Of a stretch of 64,000 nt of DNA, positions 11,790 through 23,775 are shown piece by piece; positions within the stretch are counted from its first letter, which is position 1, and each line of letters begins with the position of its first letter. This DNA is from Clytia hemisphaerica (Eukaryota > Cnidaria > Hydrozoa > Leptothecata > Clytiidae). The translations under genes were made by a program, and so were the position numbers. The notes below the pieces were generated by a model. That model ran no database searches and was not told where the DNA came from. It saw only the letters and a program-made list of their open reading frames with translations. The DNA lies in contig CACVBU010001154.1 in assembly GCA_902728285.1 (NCBI GenBank), positions 877,164-941,163 on the forward strand, read 5' to 3'.

Positions 11790-12046
11790 CATGCCCCAAA
11801 GTTTTAGCCTTGTTTTGGCGAAAAACTCGTGCACAGGCCCCAAAAATCAAAATTTCCAAAAAATTAAAAAAACACCCCCAGATATTCACCCAAGCAACAA
11901 GTGTGCAAAATTTCAGCCAAATCGAATAATTTTTGAAGTGTCCAGGCTGCCCCAAAGTTTTGGGACATACACACAGACAGACAGACAGACAGACAGACAC
12001 ACACACATTCTCAGATTCTAACTCAACTAAAGTTGAGAATTGAGAA
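11790..12046. mobile_element. Truncated second copy of the 156-bp element
   Basis: Nearly identical to the right end of the preceding element, including GGCGAAAAACTCGTGCACAG, one 156-bp unit, the ACAGACAG tract and the end AAAGTTGAGAATTGAGAAT. It is truncated on its left. An N at 12048 follows its end. Confidence 0.8.
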
Positions 12047-12394
12047 TNTTTTTTGCATATATCTCATAAGGTAAGTGTTAATGATTTTTTTCTTTTTCAT
12101 CAGATACAGCTTGGTAATGGTACACTTTCTCAAAATTTCATGTTTTAACTGTCTATCATTAGTCTGCAACATAAATTTTGTGTCAATTTTTCCTCGTTTT
12201 GGCAATTTTTAGCAAAAAAAGTGCTTAGTTTTATGGTAGCACTTTCTTTCCAGGAAGGTATTTGACCTGGAATTTTGATTTTCCATATAGGCAATTTATT
12301 CATGTGTTTTTTCTACAAAAAAGTGTTTTGAAAACTTTTTCCATCTTGCTCTAGCAGTGATTTTCTGGTTACGTCCATTTTGACACCGAAATGT

Positions 12395-13636
12395 GTCCCG
12401 TCCGAAATCATTGCACATTGCCCCTATTTAAGAGTGTTTATTGAAGGTTTTTTAGTTTGAGAGTAAGCTCAATCTGTTAGTGTTTGAAAACCTGTCAAAA
12501 AGTATGATTTTACCATTAGGTTACCATTCTATAGGTCCCAGTGCATTGGTGATTGGAAGTGACACCAAAAAATGTCCCGTCCGAAATCACAATAAGATTG
12601 ACAATATTTCTGAAATTCTGCAGGGTAGAAAGATTTGAATGGCTGAATATTGTAATCTAGGATAGAGCATATTTTAATTGAGTAAATCTAAGATTCAAAG
12701 CTCTTCAGATTTGATTCCAGGGGGTCTAGAAAAAATGTCCCGTCCGAAATCATTTGTCCTGTCCGAAATCATAACTTTTCAAATATGTTTCAATTTGTAA
12801 TAAAATGAATGTTTAACATTCAGGAAGTTATTAGCAAGATCTAGTGGTAAGAAAAATGTTCAAACAGGCCAATTGAAGTAAGTTTTATAATTATACCTTT
12901 ATTTTAACCTTGAAAATAGGAATTGATTTTGGACGGGACAATTTTCCTGTAAAAATAGGTATTGTATTAAAACCACTACTGGAACAAAAAGAGTGGAAGA
13001 TTCTCAAGTATTTTCTATTTGGAATAGTAGTTTTTACTTGTATACTTACTGATAATATGTAGAAAGAAAAAGTTTAGCAAAACTGGAAATAAAACAGATT
13101 TTTATGAAAATGATTTCGGACGGGACAGGAAAAATTTAGTGCAAATCACCCTGAAAAAGATGAAAAGGTGATACAGATTTTTAAGATCTATTCTAATTTG
13201 AGGAAGGCCTTTATTACGAACCAATTTCAGGCTGTTCTACAGCTTCCTTACTTCCTCAATACATTTTTCTGATGTATTCTAGCCTTTAGTTTTGCAAATT
13301 TTGTCCGTCCGAAATCATTTTCGATATCTACATGCCAATCAAAAGAATGCAACAAAAAAAGGATTTCACCTAAGTTTAGTGATACTTAAATATCACCTGT
13401 TACAACCCTTATAATATGTGATATCTCTCCAGTGCAAGTTAGTTTTGATTTTTTTTTACCACAAATTTACCATTTTCATACACTCTAACAGCTCCATGAG
13501 CCCCTATATCTTTATTATTAGGCCTTAAAAGGTGGTGTCAAGGTACATTTCCATGAAATATAGGCTATAGACTGTCATAGAAAAGTAGAGTTATGCTTAA
13601 ATAATGAACTTTATTTTTCATGATTTCGGACGGGAC
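12395..13636. repeat. Eight interspersed GTCCCGTCCGAAATCA motifs
   Basis: Plus-orientation copies at 12395, 12574, 12737, 12756 and 13303; minus-orientation copies at 12924, 13110 and 13620. They are 16-17 bp, nearly identical, and spaced 20 to 300 bp apart in otherwise unrelated DNA. The flank GACACCRAAAAATG is shared by the first two, and AAAAATTTAGTGCAAATCACCC-like flanks by the minus copies. This resembles the subterminal motif clusters bound by some transposases, but could be a protein-binding array. Confidence 0.7.
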
Positions 13637-14002
13637 ACGGTACAGATTTAGCGCAAATTGCCCTTATATTTTATTGTTCGCTTCTTTTTAAAGATTCGCC
13701 GGGTTGGAAAAGTATGAATTTCTTTGTACATATTTTACCTACCCCAAATATTTAGGAGGCTGAGTTTTAAACGAATCGTCAAGTTGAAACAAACGATAAA
13801 TGTATCAAGGTCTGTTTTATTTACCCCCTGGTGACTTAACAAAAGAGACTTAACTCGATGTTACAATCCAATTATTGAAAGTTTGTCTCGGCCTTTTTAT
13901 AATGAGCGAGACATATGTTCTCTGATTACGCAATTTTCATATTGACATTTTCGAGGCATTTTGATGTAACTGTCGATTGTATTCGATTACGTTCGCTTGA
14001 TT

Positions 14003-14392
14003 CAATACACCGTTTAACAGTGTCGACTGCGCATGTGTAAGAACAATTTTCCATTGTTTTGATTTTGGCAATCATGGGAAACTTCACTCTCCCCCGTAAA
14101 AAATGGTAGGTAAACATCCAGTTCTCATAAGAAAACCCAGCAGAGAAATGGTAGGTAAAGAACTCCTTTTAATCATAACTTCTTTTCCTCTAGATGAATT
14201 TTGGTGAAATTTTCAGGAGAGATGTACATAAGATTGTCATTAATATCATGTTCAAATATCTAAAACATTCTCTTTAAAGAAAAGAAAAAAATGGCAATGT
14301 TTACATTTCTCTAACCTTCCACAGTACTAAATTGAGCATTTTTACCTACTGCCTCTACGGTGGAGATGGCGAGACTGTTAAACGGTGTATTG
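14003..14392. mobile_element. MITE with perfect 18-bp TIRs
   Basis: CAATACACCGTTTAACAG at 14003-14020 is the exact reverse complement of 14375-14392. Inside, ATGGTAGGTAAA occurs twice near 14103 and 14147. There is no coding capacity. Confidence 0.8.
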
Positions 14393-14459
14393 TGTATTAG
14401 TTTTTATTCGCTTTGGTATGGTACTTATCTTAAGCACTCGGCCGCCCACGCCTAAAAGC

Positions 14460-14750
14460 TCTAACAGAGTGATCCAATTTGATTTAATCGCAATCAAACT
14501 CAGCGAACATAATCGTAATCGAACATTAATCCAATGTAATTGACAATCAATCGAACCAGTCGAACATAGTCAACTATCAATCGAACATTACTCAAACGCA
14601 ATCGAACACAATCGAATATTACCCAGGAATCGGCCGTTCGATTAAGATTCGATTACATTCGACAATCGAATCGCAATTATTCGATCGCGTTCGATTACGT
14701 TCGATTGGTTGATTGCGATTTTTGTTCAAAGTTGTTCGATTGACACCGTC
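14460..14750. repeat. ATCGAACA / GTTCGATT repeat block
   Basis: Many copies of ATCGAACA on one half and GTTCGATT on the other give an inverted arrangement, ending GATTGACACCGTCTGG. A weaker relative (TTACTTCGATAATCGA...ACCATCTGG) lies at about 18660-18772. Confidence 0.55.
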
Positions 14751-16703
14751 TGGCTATCCTCAGTGGCAACAAAGACTAGTGTATATGTATAAGAATTACG
14801 AAGCGATCCAGGCAAGTCACTCGCATGCATCAATTCAGTGTGAATCGATTCAGGAAATTACATAGCTATGTAATCATTTGGAATCTCTCTACTCGCTAAG
14901 CCTTATATACCTAAGATGTTTTTATATTTGTTATTAGTAAATAAATCTTGTTTTTATATGCAATTTTTAATTTTAAGTTTATTTGTTATTTAGTTTATAC
15001 ATATATTTTTTATCACTATTTATTTACCTTATATTTATATTCTTTTCTAGATAATATTTGTGAGAATAGGTTTTGTAATTAACCTCATGTAAATTATCGA
15101 ATAAAAATAGAAATAGAAACATAGAATCGCAGCGTTGCAAAATTCTGAAACTTAAGCCTTGTCAAATTCCACAACATTATCAAATTTTGAAGCTAGCTAA
15201 ATTTGACACAATGATTCAATGCTTGCCTTTCCCAAGAACGGGCACCACACCACAGGACAGGGTGCTGCTGTGCTGCCTGCAGGATGATAAATGGAGTCTC
15301 AAAATCAATAATATAGTTTACTCCAGGCTTTTTCTATTTTCTATTTCTATTCAATAATTCAGAGGGTACATATGTACAATTTCCTGAATGTAAAATAAAA
15401 TGGTAATAAAATAAAATCTATCTAAATATAATAAAATCTAGAATTTAAAAAAAAGGCAACCACTTTGGAATAAGAGGTAATTGAATATTGCAGAAAAAAG
15501 AACTTAAGATTACTGAGGAATTTAATTGGTTACCAAAAAGAGCTACATGGCTGTATTGACATTGAAAACAAACTAAAAGGCTAAAAATGTGAACGATAAA
15601 AATATGTGAAGGATAAAAACAATTCTGAGTAAAAACATTTTATTAACTAATATATAAAACATAAGATAAATTGAAATAAATTAGATTGCAAGGTTGAATC
15701 GAGGAGAAAAACTACAGAAGAAGTTATGACCTCACGCATCACTGAAAGAATTTTGAAAACTTGATAAGACAAGACAAGATTACTGGTTGAATCTCAGTCC
15801 CAGATTTCAAAAATTGCACTTTGGGAACATGCTAGATATATTGCTTTTGAGTAGATTGTGTAGTTTATAGACCAGTTTGTAAAATAAAATATTATACCGC
15901 TAGATAAATAGCTCTATCGCCAGGCCCAATTGATAGTTTGGCTGGTTTGTGTCCTCCGACCAACTTTAATAATTGAGAAAAAGTGACAATGTCCCAGTGT
16001 AATCCATACTTAAACAGTATAAAAAACTTGTATATCTAGCAGATTACTGGATTACGAGTACGGGTAGCAGATTTTACTTTTGTTTAGAGTGGTTTCATTT
16101 TCGATTTCAAGCCAACATCTTAGCAATGGGGTATATACAGGGATTTTTGCAAAAAACTAAGCATAGAAAATTTTCCAAATCCCCCATTTCGATTAATGCA
16201 ATTAAAAATGTATGTTTCACTTTTTTGCACCCATTCTTCAAAATGAAAATATTTAAGATTTTTAAAGTTCTTCTTCTATTCAATGACTTTTTACGGGGCT
16301 TAACTCTCGCATCAAATTCCCGCTTTCTTCAGTAAATTGAAGATGAGAAAAAACCTAAGCTACAGATCATGGATTGAAACAAATGTATGAAGGGTGGGAT
16401 TTTACAGCCGTCCGTCGTGCAAGAGTCACTGACTGAAAGGCCACAGGTGCCGAAAAGAAGGGCCGTGTGAAATGCAGTAATTTCATTGGTGGAAATTTGC
16501 TAAACAACTGCGAAAGGTGCCGGGAAGCAATCAGTAGAAGAAACCACTTTCGTTTTTGTTGCAGATTTCGATATAAACCTCTCTCACAGGGATAACTTGT
16601 TCTTGTGTGTTGTGTCAACTTGTCAGTATTTTATTGTTCTAAAGGGAAAGGTAAAAGAGGTAAGACTAGTCTAGTTTCTAATCCTGATAGAGGAGTTTAA
16701 GAT
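14751..16703. other. No gene seen
   Basis: AT-rich sequence without a splice-flanked coding block. A minus-strand frame at 16367-16618 has no recognisable domain. Confidence 0.4.
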
Positions 16704-16982
16704 TACTCTCAGGTACCTAATAGCTGGGGGGGTTGGAATAAGCAGTGGGGTTTGCAAAAATCTCAAAATTTAATAAGCGGGGGGGGGGGGTTGGAATAAA
16801 AATGTCCTGGGTGGAAAATGTTTGAAAAGGAGGCTAATACAGCAGAATTAAGACAAAAAAGGGAACTTTCCAAAACATTTTCCCAAAAATTAATAAGCAG
16901 GGGGTTGGAATAAGAATGTTCTGGATGGAAAATTTTCGAAAAATTAATTAGCGGGGGGGCGGCTATTAGGTACCCGAGAGTA
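16704..16982. mobile_element. MITE, family A, copy 2
   Basis: Ends TACTCTCAGGTACCTAATAG and CTATTAGGTACCCGAGAGTA. Nearly the same length as copy 1 (279 versus 280 bp) but with the interior in the opposite orientation. Confidence 0.85.
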
Positions 16983-17389
16983 GACTGTTAAAAACAAATA
17001 TTTAAGCACCCAAAAGCAGAGATTCAAGGCTGTATTCCTTAAGCCAGAGACATATGCCAACTGTCACTCAAAATTACCCTGATTTTACAACTTTCGGAAA
17101 AATTTTCCCCAGTTTTTTAAGAAAAATTGGGCTAAGATTTCGGATTCCAAGTTTTAGTATTCCGTAGAATTTAGAGCTTTTAATTCAATTTAAACATCAG
17201 AATCAGAAAGAGCAATGAATTTTGACATGGATTTGTGTATAAAACACAAAATTTGGTCATCTAGTTCCGTTATTAAAGGATTTTTAGGTTTACCTGGAAA
17301 GGCTTATAATGACGTCATCACAAAACTTTCAATCTCCACTTTTGATAGGAAGATTTTCAAGGCATGTTTTATACCTCAATTTTCATCAA

Positions 17390-18300
17390 ATAATTCAATT
17401 CCAGCCAAAAATGCCGGAAATATGCCGGAAAAACTGTTTTTTCGGCATTTTCTCAAGATTTCATCGTTAGTTTTTTCTGATTTTTTGCTCAAAGATGTGT
17501 ATTAACAATGCCCAAAACATGGCCCAGTCTGATTCTTGAGAAAAAAATTTTTCCGGCCAAAAATGACGGAAATCGCCGTTTTTCTGGATTTTCATTGGAC
17601 TTTTTCCATATAATTGGTTGTTTTTTCATTCAAAAACATTATTAATAGCAATGCCCACCATCAAGCATGTTTCAATTTTCAATAAAATTGATTTTTGAAG
17701 CCGGAACTTTCTAAAAATCCCCGGAACAGCCGATTTTCGCCAGAAAAACGGTATTGCTTGAATTTCTTGAGTTGTACTTTATATTTTTTCATGAAATTTT
17801 GCACACTGATGCAATATGACAATACCTAAAATGTTACAGAGCCCGATTTTCGGAAAAAATTTTTCCGGCCAAAAATGCCGGAAATGTGTTGGAAAAATCG
17901 GTTTTTTGACATTTTCTCGAGTTTTCATTTTTAGTTTTTTCTGATTTTTTGCAGAAAGATGCGTATTCGCAATGCTCAAAACATGGCCGAGTTCGATTCT
18001 TGAGAACATTTTTTTTCGGAAATCGCCGTTTTGCAGATTTTCATTGGATTTTCTCCTTATATTTCTGTTTTTCACACAAAAACATTGTTGATAACAATGC
18101 TCACCATCAAACATGATTCAATTGTCAATAAAATTGATTTTTGCAACCAGAACTTGCTATTTATTTTTTCCCTACAACCCTTCCCTCTCCCCCCATCAAC
18201 AATCAATGATGAATTTATTGGGTTTTTTTTTTCATTTCTCTTTTCGCATTGCTATCTAACTTTCATCATCAGGTAGGTCCATTCAGCATGTTGCTTGTTA
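17390..18300. repeat. Dispersed repeat family X, copy 2
   Basis: Repeating GCCGGAAATATGCCGGAAAA and TTAGTTTTTTCTGATTTTTTGC modules, followed by the ACAATGCCCACCATCAA block and the 3' end TCCATTCAGCATGTTGCTTG. Internal modules repeat about every 300-450 bp, so the family is itself partly tandem. Frames on both strands are by-products. Confidence 0.65.
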
Positions 18301-19238
18301 AATGTTAATGACTGAAACGAAATTACAAAAATACTGATGCATCATGCAATTATACTTCCGTTCAATTTGATAGGTCGATTTTTAACGTGTTTGAGCACTT
18401 TCAGAAAGTAACGTTTTTATTCAATTGAGCATAACTTTCGATGTAATGAACCGATTTTAATAGATAACCCATCAAAATTTAAGTTTATCTTTTTTCTTTC
18501 CAATGGAATAGGAATGGTTCTTTTAAAATCTTTAGATTTTGAGAAAATTAGTTTTAAAGGGTGAAACTTTTTTGTGGCGCACCCGGTATATGATAATAAT
18601 TGGTTATCAAAGTTATCAAAAGGGTTGTTAAGAAAGTGATCAAATACTCACAATTTTTTTGAAATTTTGATACTCGAAATTCAATTGTTAATCGATAAGT
18701 GGTCTTTCAATTACTTCGATCATTATCGATTACTTCGATAATCGAATTTATTGATTAGTACCATCTGGTAGATATAAAGTTTAGAATGTTGAGCAGAACC
18801 ATAAACACAGTGCATTTCACAAAAATACAAACACTAAAAACTACCCAAAAGCCTGAAAAAAATATAATGTAATCTGGAGTCCCCAGGTGCAGTAGCTTTA
18901 AACATGTTTCCATATTCTATAACCCTGAACCGACCTTCCAGTTCCAGTCCAAGCAAACTAACAAACATAAATAAACACAGAAACTTGCACACAATTGCAA
19001 AGAGACAATCCTCTCCTCATATAAAGTCAACACCATAAAAAGGATAAACAATCAGACAAAACAAACAGTTTCAAAGAGACAAGTAACAAGACAAAGGACA
19101 AATCCAGAACCCAGTTCCAAACTCAAAGTCCGAAGTGCCGTGCAGACTGCCGCACAGGAAAGAACGAAAAAGAAAATGAATGAGAAAACCATTCAAGCTA
19201 AAAAACCATTCAAAGATTTTCCGGTTGATGTAAAACAC

Positions 19239-19265
19239 AGGTCACAGGTCACAGGTCACAGGTCA
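19239..19265 (+). promoter_or_regulatory. Four AGGTCA half-sites spaced by one base
   Basis: AGGTCA at 19239, 19246, 19253 and 19260, each separated by a single C. This is a DR1 arrangement, the type bound by RXR, HNF4 or COUP-TF nuclear receptors. It could equally be a short 7-bp microsatellite (CAGGTCA) with no regulatory role. Confidence 0.3.
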
Positions 19266-19895
19266 TACAAATTACAGACCGGAAAACTGTAACGCACTCG
19301 TAACATACAACTCATAACATAAGTTCCTGAAAATATTATATGTAATGGAAATATAACATCAAAATATGTTATTTAGAAGACTTAAAACGACAAATTATCA
19401 ACCCCAAATATTGACAACAAAATGACACTTAAATTATGTAAATAATGACGTTATCTCAAAGTATGAGGTTTTGTCCACCAATTAACCTCAAAATATTTTT
19501 CATGCATAATAGGATGCTGACGCTGCAAGTGGATATTATATTGACAGGTTTTGAAAACATTAAATACTCCAAGAGAGCTGTTTTAGAGATATGGAAATAG
19601 TGACGTCATTTTATCAAAAATACAAAGCAGTGGATAAAAATATTGAAACATTCATAAAATATAATCCCATTGATGCTATTTTTATCAATTCTTGTTATCA
19701 TACCCAAGGTGATGCATGAGATAAAATGAGATATGACATACTGATTGTGAAATAGCTATTTTCCTGTTAGGGGGCCGTTTAAAGCAAAAGGTGAGATTAA
19801 TATTTTTTAATACGTATTATTCTTTGTATATAACATACGTAACATGCATATAACATTGAAAAGATAATTTTTATTACATGTGTGATATAGGTGTA

Positions 19896-19899
<4 letters not shown>

Positions 19900-19933
<34 letters not shown>
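19900..19933 (+). repeat. (TAA)n microsatellite
   Basis: About eleven TAA units in a row. It explains the poly-Ile stretch of a minus-strand frame here. Confidence 0.95.
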
Positions 19934-19938
<5 letters not shown>

Positions 19939-20164
19939 GTTTTAAGTGGCTGGCTCCGAAAAATTCTAGAGCTTTTAGACAGCTCAAGAATTGTTTCCAC
20001 GAAGGGCCACTACGAACAGAACAAGATCTTTAATACAAGTATTAAAGGTCCGTGTTATACACGGCATAAAACGCGAAATCACATGGTAAGCACGTGGGTA
20101 GATTTTTAGCTTTAAAATAGTTCTAGATCAATAAAATACCTTTGGAATTATATTTTTGACATTA

Positions 20165-20790
20165 ACAACTGTTTTTCAAACATTTTCAAATATCGCTGGA
20201 ACAACCTATTTTCGCCGGGAAGACAGTATTTCTTGAATTTCTCGAGCTGTTACACACTGATGCAAAATGACAATACCTAAAATGTGACAGAGCCCGATTT
20301 TCGAAAAACATTTTTTTTCCGGCTGAAAATGCCGAAAATATGCCGGAAAAACCTTTTTTTTTTGACATTTTCTCGAATTTTCACCCTTAGTTTTTTCTGA
20401 TTTTTTGCAGAAAGATGCGTATTCGTAATACTCAAAACATGACCGAGTTTGATTTTTTAAGAAAAATTCTTTTCCGACTGAAAATGTCGGAAATATGCCG
20501 GTAATCACTGTTTTTGCAGATTTTTATTTGACTTTTTCCTTATTTCTATGTTTTTCACACTAAAACATTATTGATAACAATGTCCACCATTAAACATGAT
20601 TCAATTGTCAATAAAACTGATTTTTGCAACCGGAACTTTCTATTTCTATTTGCTCTCCCCCATCAAGAATCAATGCTAAAATTTAATGTGTTATGCATTA
20701 TCGCAAAATGCTATATCGTCTAACTGATTGTTTTCATTTTTCTCCTTATTGCTATCTAGCTTTCATCATCAGGTAGGTCCATTCAGCATT
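20165..20790. repeat. Dispersed repeat family X, copy 3
   Basis: Same modules as copies 1 and 2 (AATATGCCGGAAAAACC, TGATTTTTTGCAGAAAGATGCG, ATAACAATGTCCACCATTAA, GTTATGCATTATCGCAAAA). Its 3' end is cut after TCCATTCAGCAT by a family A MITE. Confidence 0.65.
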
Positions 20791-20991
20791 TCCACTCAAA
20801 ATTTAATAAGCGGGTGGTTGGAATAAAAAAGTCCTGGTTGGAAAATGTTCGAAAAGGAGGCTAATACAGCAGAATTAGGGCAAAAATTTTTTCAAAAAAT
20901 CAATAAGCAAGTGGGTTGGAATAAGAATGTCCTTAGTGGACAATTCTCGAAAACTAATTAGCTTCCCCCGCCTATTAGGTACCCGAGAGTA
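20791..20991. mobile_element. MITE, family A, copy 3 (5' truncated)
   Basis: Retains the TTGGAATAA / GTCCTGG module and the right end CTATTAGGTACCCGAGAGTA but lacks the left terminus. It joins directly to repeat X. Confidence 0.75.
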
Positions 20992-21195
20992 ATCAAGTTT
21001 TAGAAAAACAATAACAAATTTAATGTGGTTGCGAATTGCCCCTTTAAGTGCCCTGTCAATATTTTCGTTAAATAGTGTTGATTTTAGTTTAGAATTTCTA
21101 TTTCTACACTGAGTGAAATATCATGATTCTTTTTTGGATATGCCAACCAAAGTTTCTAGTAAGAAAGTTTTTAATTACAAAATTCATTTTTTCAG

Positions 21196-23191
21196 ACATT
21201 AGCTCCAGCAGCAGCCAGTGATGATGGGTTCCCACCGGCTGCAATTGCGGTGATTGCTGTTGGTGGTTACATGGTTATATTTACGCTTGGACTAATCATC
21301 AGGAAATGTATTATTGTAAGATACAATCTATTGTGGGCTATTGGCTTCATTTAGTGTCTATCTGAAACTTTTTTAGAGACCTATCACCCCCTTTTACAGC
21401 TCAGTAGAGTTTATAGATTTTTTGACATAATGTTTGATAATGGTAGACTCAAGTAATTTTTATTTGCATAATGAAGATTAAGTCAAATTCTCTGTTCTCA
21501 ATTTCCATACAGGCAATTTTAAGCTGGCAATGTTAGCAGACAAAGCTACATTTTGTCTTCATATACAAAAGTTTTAAAACACATCGAAATTTAAAGACTG
21601 GAGGGAGTATAAAATATGTTATTTTAAGTATATAAAGTATATATTGGCTGAACTTTCACATGACTCGGTTTGAAATTTTCGTCCAGGGTGAAAAGATTTG
21701 TTATAACGTTATTTTGTAGAGCAAACATGGGAGCTGTTGTCCAGATTGGGTAACAGAGCAATGCAAATGTCAGTGTTCTTCAAACGATGCAGAAGAAGGA
21801 TGCATATCACGTTGTGCTACAGCGTCTAACTGTTTCAAATATCCTAGCAAACAACAATTCTTGGACTCGTGTTGTCCAACAAAACAAGTATTTTATCATA
21901 TTTTGTAATTTTTTTGGTTTGGTTCAACTTTTTAAAAATTTGTATTGAGAACACGTAAGCAATACCTGATTATTCTTGTGCGACAGAGTGCTACGTGTAA
22001 ATTAATTAGAAAAGAGAAAGATTCCATCCTTTTCAAATACCCAAACAATAATTTTAGGAAATAAATTTACTCTCTCTTTTATACAACTTTGAAGCTAGCT
22101 AGGTTATAAACTTGGAGACAACTAGCTTGATAAAAGTTATTACTGCTTTGACGAAAATCAATAGTATAATACATTAAAGAAATACTGAACTAATTTTTGC
22201 GGTTGGCACCTACTTTTTGCCAGAATTCTTTCATATAGGGGTTTTTGAGGTTTTTTAGTAAAAGTTACATTTCGCGGAACTTATTTTCGCAGTAGGCACC
22301 CAAAAACAAAAAAATTAGTTCCCTGACATAATTGAATAGTATAAATCTTTTGCTCATTTTTAGTGGTGTGATGACACTTTTTGTTGCTGTATGTCTGAGC
22401 AACCGAGTGGCCAGTGTTGTAAATGGGACGATTGTTGCAGTGATGTAAGTTTCTCTCCTTTAAAACCAAAAGCGCTATATATCAAAATTGATTTAAATTG
22501 ATCAAAAAAGTCCCAACCCTTTTAACATAACCTTTTACTGAATATTTTTAGTCATCTTTTTCTACACTATTCTAAAAATATAGTATAGTTGATTTCAACC
22601 TGACCATATTACATACTATTTTAGATGAATTGTGGAAGCTGTTTTGATTGCCCTGACTGTAAAGACTGTTGCGATGACTGCAAATGTGAATGCTGTTCTC
22701 AACCTGAGACGATTGATTGTTGCTGTATAGAGGTAAAGTTAGCGGGCAACCGTGGCCCTGGTGGTCCACCCCAGCAAGGTGGTTATCCTATGCATGGTTA
22801 TGGTGGTCAAATGTCTGGATATGGGGGTCCAATGCCTGGGGGATATGGCCAGATGCCAGGAGCAGGATATCCTGGAGGAGCCTATAGTGGTGGGGGTTAT
22901 AACCAAGGTATGCCTATACAGCATCAGCCATCTATGATGCAGCACGCTCCAGGCATGTTTCAACCGGGACCTTCAGGTCCAGGCTCTCTTGCTTTTAGTC
23001 AACAAGGTGGCATGGGTGGTGGTGGATATTCTGCCTCTCAGATGATGCAACCTGGTGCCTTTTCACAGAATATGAGCAGACAGGGTTCTATGATGAATTC
23101 CAGTATGAATAATATGGGTATGGGAAGGTCTACCGCTAGTATGTTTCAAGGTGCCGGAGGAAGCAATCCTCAAAATTCCACTAATGCCTAA
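21196..23191 (+). CDS. Cys-rich single-pass membrane protein, Gly/Met-rich tail
   Basis: Four exons, all joined in phase 0: 21196-21315, 21720-21887, 22364-22444 and 22625-23191 (stop). Every junction has AG at the acceptor and GT at the donor (GTAAGA, GTATTT, GTAAGT). The 311 codons give a short N-terminus (APAAASDDGFPP), one hydrophobic helix (AIAVIAVGGYMVIFTLGLII), then about 120 residues dense in Cys (CC, CCC, CxC), then a tail rich in Gly, Pro, Met and Gln. The 5' exon is uncertain. The best candidate is an ATG at 20083-20085 directly followed by a GTAAGC donor, which would place the start codon at a splice junction. The Cys-rich part could be a metal-binding, disulfide-bonded or palmitoylated domain. 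I do not recognise the family. Exon 4 contains an internal donor (see 23776-24123). Confidence 0.8.
22187..22325. mobile_element. Hairpin MITE in intron of the Cys-rich gene
   Basis: Inverted ends GAACTAATTTTTGCGGTTGG and its rough complement, ending AAAAAAATTAGTTCCC, lie in the intron before 22364. They resemble the inner termini of the TACCTTAAGGGAACTA family at 37032 and 56292, without the outer TACCTTAA. Confidence 0.6.
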
Positions 23192-23775
23192 ATTGTGAAG
23201 TTGAAAATGATCACCTATTATGAAATTTTTATTGAGTTGCATTTGGAATAAGATTTTTTATACAATTTTTAATTGACTTTTAAAGTTGTCATGGACAATT
23301 TATTTATTACTCATCATAATTTTTTAATTGAATCCACACCTATTTTTTTATTTTTTCACCCTAACCTATATTTTCCCCCTATCTTCAGCATACCAATAAG
23401 AAGTTAGCTACTCTGTAGCCCCAAACGCCGAAACAACCAATTTTTGTTTTTAACTAGTATAACAGATTGCTTGAACTTGACTTTGAGACCATGTTCAGAC
23501 CATGTTTTGTATCGATCCGAAACGAACCAGTTCCGAAACACTGTGTTAACGTCAAAATTCGAAACGTCAAAAAAGAAGCCGGTACAAAGTGAAACAGATC
23601 GAAACGGATTCGTTCCATTTTTTCATCGTTTCAGTTTCGTTGTTCCAAAATCAGTATGAACACTTCCTATCCGTAACAAATATCATATCGAAGCAATTCG
23701 ATATTGAAACGCCTAAATATGTTCTTAATTGTCTTTTCTACGCTCTATCATCTTATTCATGTTTTTTTGTTCTAG

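Larger units (their letters stand above)
18301..20082. other. Non-coding region upstream of the Cys-rich gene
   Basis: Contains four AGGTCA half-sites (19239-19265) and a TAA microsatellite. No coding exon was supported. Confidence 0.4.

Noticed and set aside
16367-16618. 83-codon minus-strand frame
   Set aside because: No homology recognised, no splice context, no supporting codon pattern.
17779-18276. Frames on both strands with similar counterparts near 3.5, 20.3 and 44.3 kb
   Set aside because: The similarity comes from dispersed repeat X at the DNA level; frames are not kept between copies.
22572-22963. Other-frame ORFs over exon 4 of the Cys-rich gene
   Set aside because: They are shadows of the Cys/Gly-rich coding frame; no independent features.
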